Positions 62,822-64,000 of a stretch of DNA of 64,000 nucleotides are shown here, piece by piece (position 1 is the first letter of the stretch; every line of letters starts with the position of its first letter). The stretch is from Microbacterium radiodurans (GTDB taxonomy: Bacteria > Actinomycetota > Actinomycetes > Actinomycetales > Microbacteriaceae). The stretch lies in NCBI RefSeq assembly GCF_008710705.1, contig NZ_VYRZ01000001.1:310001-374000 (forward strand), in the 5' to 3' direction. Under the pieces are notes generated by a model that did no database searches, was not told the DNA's origin, and saw nothing but the letters and a program-made list of their open reading frames with translations. Position numbers and translations under genes: made by a program.

Positions 62822-63982
62822 ATGATCGTGGAGCAGTTGAGCCTGGTGGATTTCCGCAACTATGCGGCCGCCGAGCTGAGCCTGGCTCCCGGCGCGAACG
62901 TCTTCGTCGGGCGCAACGGCCAGGGCAAGACGAACCTCGCCGAGGCGATCGGATACTTCGCCACCCTCGGGTCGCACCGCGTGTCGCAGGACGCGCCGAT
63001 GGTGCGCGACGGAGCGGATGCGGCATTCGTCCGAGCCCGCCTGGCGCACGGCTCCCGCCGAGTGCAGCTCGAGGCCCAACTGAACCGTTCCGGGTCGAAC
63101 AAGGCGCGGGTCAACGGCTCACCGGTGCGCACAGCGGAGCTGCCGCGCTATGCCCAGGTCGTCCTCTTCGCCCCCGAGGACCTGCAGATCGTGCGCGGAG
63201 ATCCATCGGCCCGCCGCCGCTTCGCGGATCAGCTGCTGATCCAGCGTGCGCCGCGGCTCGCCGGCGTGCTCGCCGACTACGACCGCGTGCTGAAGCAGCG
63301 CAACGCCCTCCTGAAGTCGGCTCGCGCCCGCGGCGTCCGAGGCGAGGGACTGTCGACTCTCGAGGTCTGGGACGACAAGCTCGTCGCCCTGGGCACCGAG
63401 GTCATCCGCGCGCGACTGCGACTGGCAGCGGAGCTGACGGCCCCGGTCGCCGCCGCATACGCCGCCATCGCGGGAGACGACCACCGCCCGCGGTTGGAAT
63501 GGGCGCTGTCGGTCGGCGGTGCCGACCCGGAAGAGGACGAGCAGAGCGGCGAAGCCGCGCCCCTGGATGCCGCCGCGATCGAGCAGGCGTTCCGCGCCGC
63601 CCTGGCCGCGCGCCGCTCGAACGAGCTCGACCGGGGCATCACTCTCGTCGGGCCGCACCGGGATGATCTGGTGCTCCGCATCCGCGACCTGCCGGTCAAG
63701 GGGTACGCGTCGCATGGCGAATCGTGGTCGGTCGCCCTGTCGCTGCGACTGGCGTCGGCCGAGCTGCTGCGCGCGGAATCCTCGCTCGGAGACCCGATCG
63801 TGATCCTCGACGACGTCTTCGCCGAGCTCGATGCGGATCGACGCGCCCGACTGGCCGGTGTCGTTGCCGATTACGAGCAGGTCATCGTGACCGCCGCCGT
63901 CGCTGCGGACGTCCCGGAACACCTCCGCGCGCGCACTGTGCGGGTGGAGGCGGGAACCCTGCACGAGGTCGCCGATGCCTGA
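62822..63982 (+). CDS. recF: DNA replication and repair protein RecF
   Basis: A 386-residue SMC-like ATPase. Walker A GRNGQGKTN (residues 30-38), the ABC-signature region GYASHGESWSVALSLRLA and Walker B VILDDVFAELD (near 329) are complete. RecF loads RecA at gaps. ATG 62822 follows the dnaN stop by 46 bp. Confidence 0.96.
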   Translation: MIVEQLSLVDFRNYAAAELSLAPGANVFVGRNGQGKTNLAEAIGYFATLGSHRVSQDAPMVRDGADAAFVRARLAHGSRRVQLEAQLNRSGSNKARVNGSPVRTAELPRYAQVVLFAPEDLQIVRGDPSARRRFADQLLIQRAPRLAGVLADYDRVLKQRNALLKSARARGVRGEGLSTLEVWDDKLVALGTEVIRARLRLAAELTAPVAAAYAAIAGDDHRPRLEWALSVGGADPEEDEQSGEAAPLDAAAIEQAFRAALAARRSNELDRGITLVGPHRDDLVLRIRDLPVKGYASHGESWSVALSLRLASAELLRAESSLGDPIVILDDVFAELDADRRARLAGVVADYEQVIVTAAVAADVPEHLRARTVRVEAGTLHEVADA

Positions 63983-64000
63983 TCGCGACGAGACGCCGGA
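63975..64000 (+). CDS. Start of a DUF721/DciA-like gene, cut by window edge
   Basis: ATG 63975 overlaps the recF stop (8 bp) and opens MPDRDETP before the window ends. In actinobacteria this place is normally held by a DUF721 (DciA-like) gene; identity is inferred from position only. Confidence 0.4.

Noticed and set aside
61444..62859. Reverse 471-codon open frame over dnaN
   Set aside because: Antisense to dnaN and into the origin spacer, with no recognisable motif.

Overview
The window is a high-GC actinobacterial chromosome segment that ends at the replication origin. The gene order recF, dnaN, dnaA, rpmH, rnpA, yidD, yidC, jag, rsmG, parA, parB, trxA, trxB, murJ is the usual origin-proximal order of this phylum. 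Leaderless-looking or GTG starts, an LAxTG-type wall-sorting signal, DUF222/HNH and DUF6049 proteins and sugar ABC operons without their own ATPase point to the family Microbacteriaceae, most probably Microbacterium. This placement comes from recognising gene content, not from a database search.

Left part (1-29.4 kb) is metabolic and accessory. It holds an incomplete membrane protein, a quinone-oxidoreductase-like enzyme, a DUF222/HNH protein, a UbiB/AarF-like kinase, a candidate small RNA or terminator region, a zinc-ribbon/GIY-YIG protein, a hydrolase, DUF3140, an arsenite-type permease, an amino-acid permease and an EI24 protein. These are followed by a ParDE toxin-antitoxin pair with a clear palindromic operator, an aldo/keto reductase, an orphan barstar-like protein and an adenine/adenosine deaminase. 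From 13.2 to 19.5 kb lies a maltose-type operon (binding protein, two permeases, GH13 glucosidase) divergent from a ROK regulator that lacks the family zinc motif. Further on are a luciferase-like monooxygenase, an ATP-grasp ligase, an iron-sulfur photolyase, an HTH-MNT/HEPN toxin-antitoxin pair translationally coupled to a UbiA prenyltransferase and a CrtI/CrtD-like desaturase, a second amino-acid permease and a TupA-like ATP-grasp protein.

Middle part (29.4-45.4 kb): dnaB is preceded by a 457-bp spacer with a cluster of DnaA-box-like 9-mers. Next come two secreted surface proteins. One is a VAP-repeat protein. The other carries seven cysteine-free chaplin-like repeats, a PGTTD stalk and an LAETG sorting signal, and is the most unusual gene here. 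A spacer with four stacked inverted repeats separates them from the convergent rpsF-ssb-rpsR-rplI operon. After that come a membrane protein, a TMEM175-like channel, an ExaC-type aldehyde dehydrogenase with DUF779, two DUF2231 membrane proteins, malQ with a DUF1089-like protein, and a GAF-domain regulator.

Right part (45.4-64 kb) is the conserved core: CCA-adding enzyme, a methyltransferase, DUF6049, murJ, trxB, trxA, parB, parA, four parS sites, rsmG, jag, yidC, yidD, rnpA, rpmH, dnaA, the putative oriC with DnaA boxes, dnaN, recF and the first codons of a dciA-like gene. Replication initiation, segregation, membrane insertion and tRNA maturation are therefore all encoded within about 18 kb of the origin.
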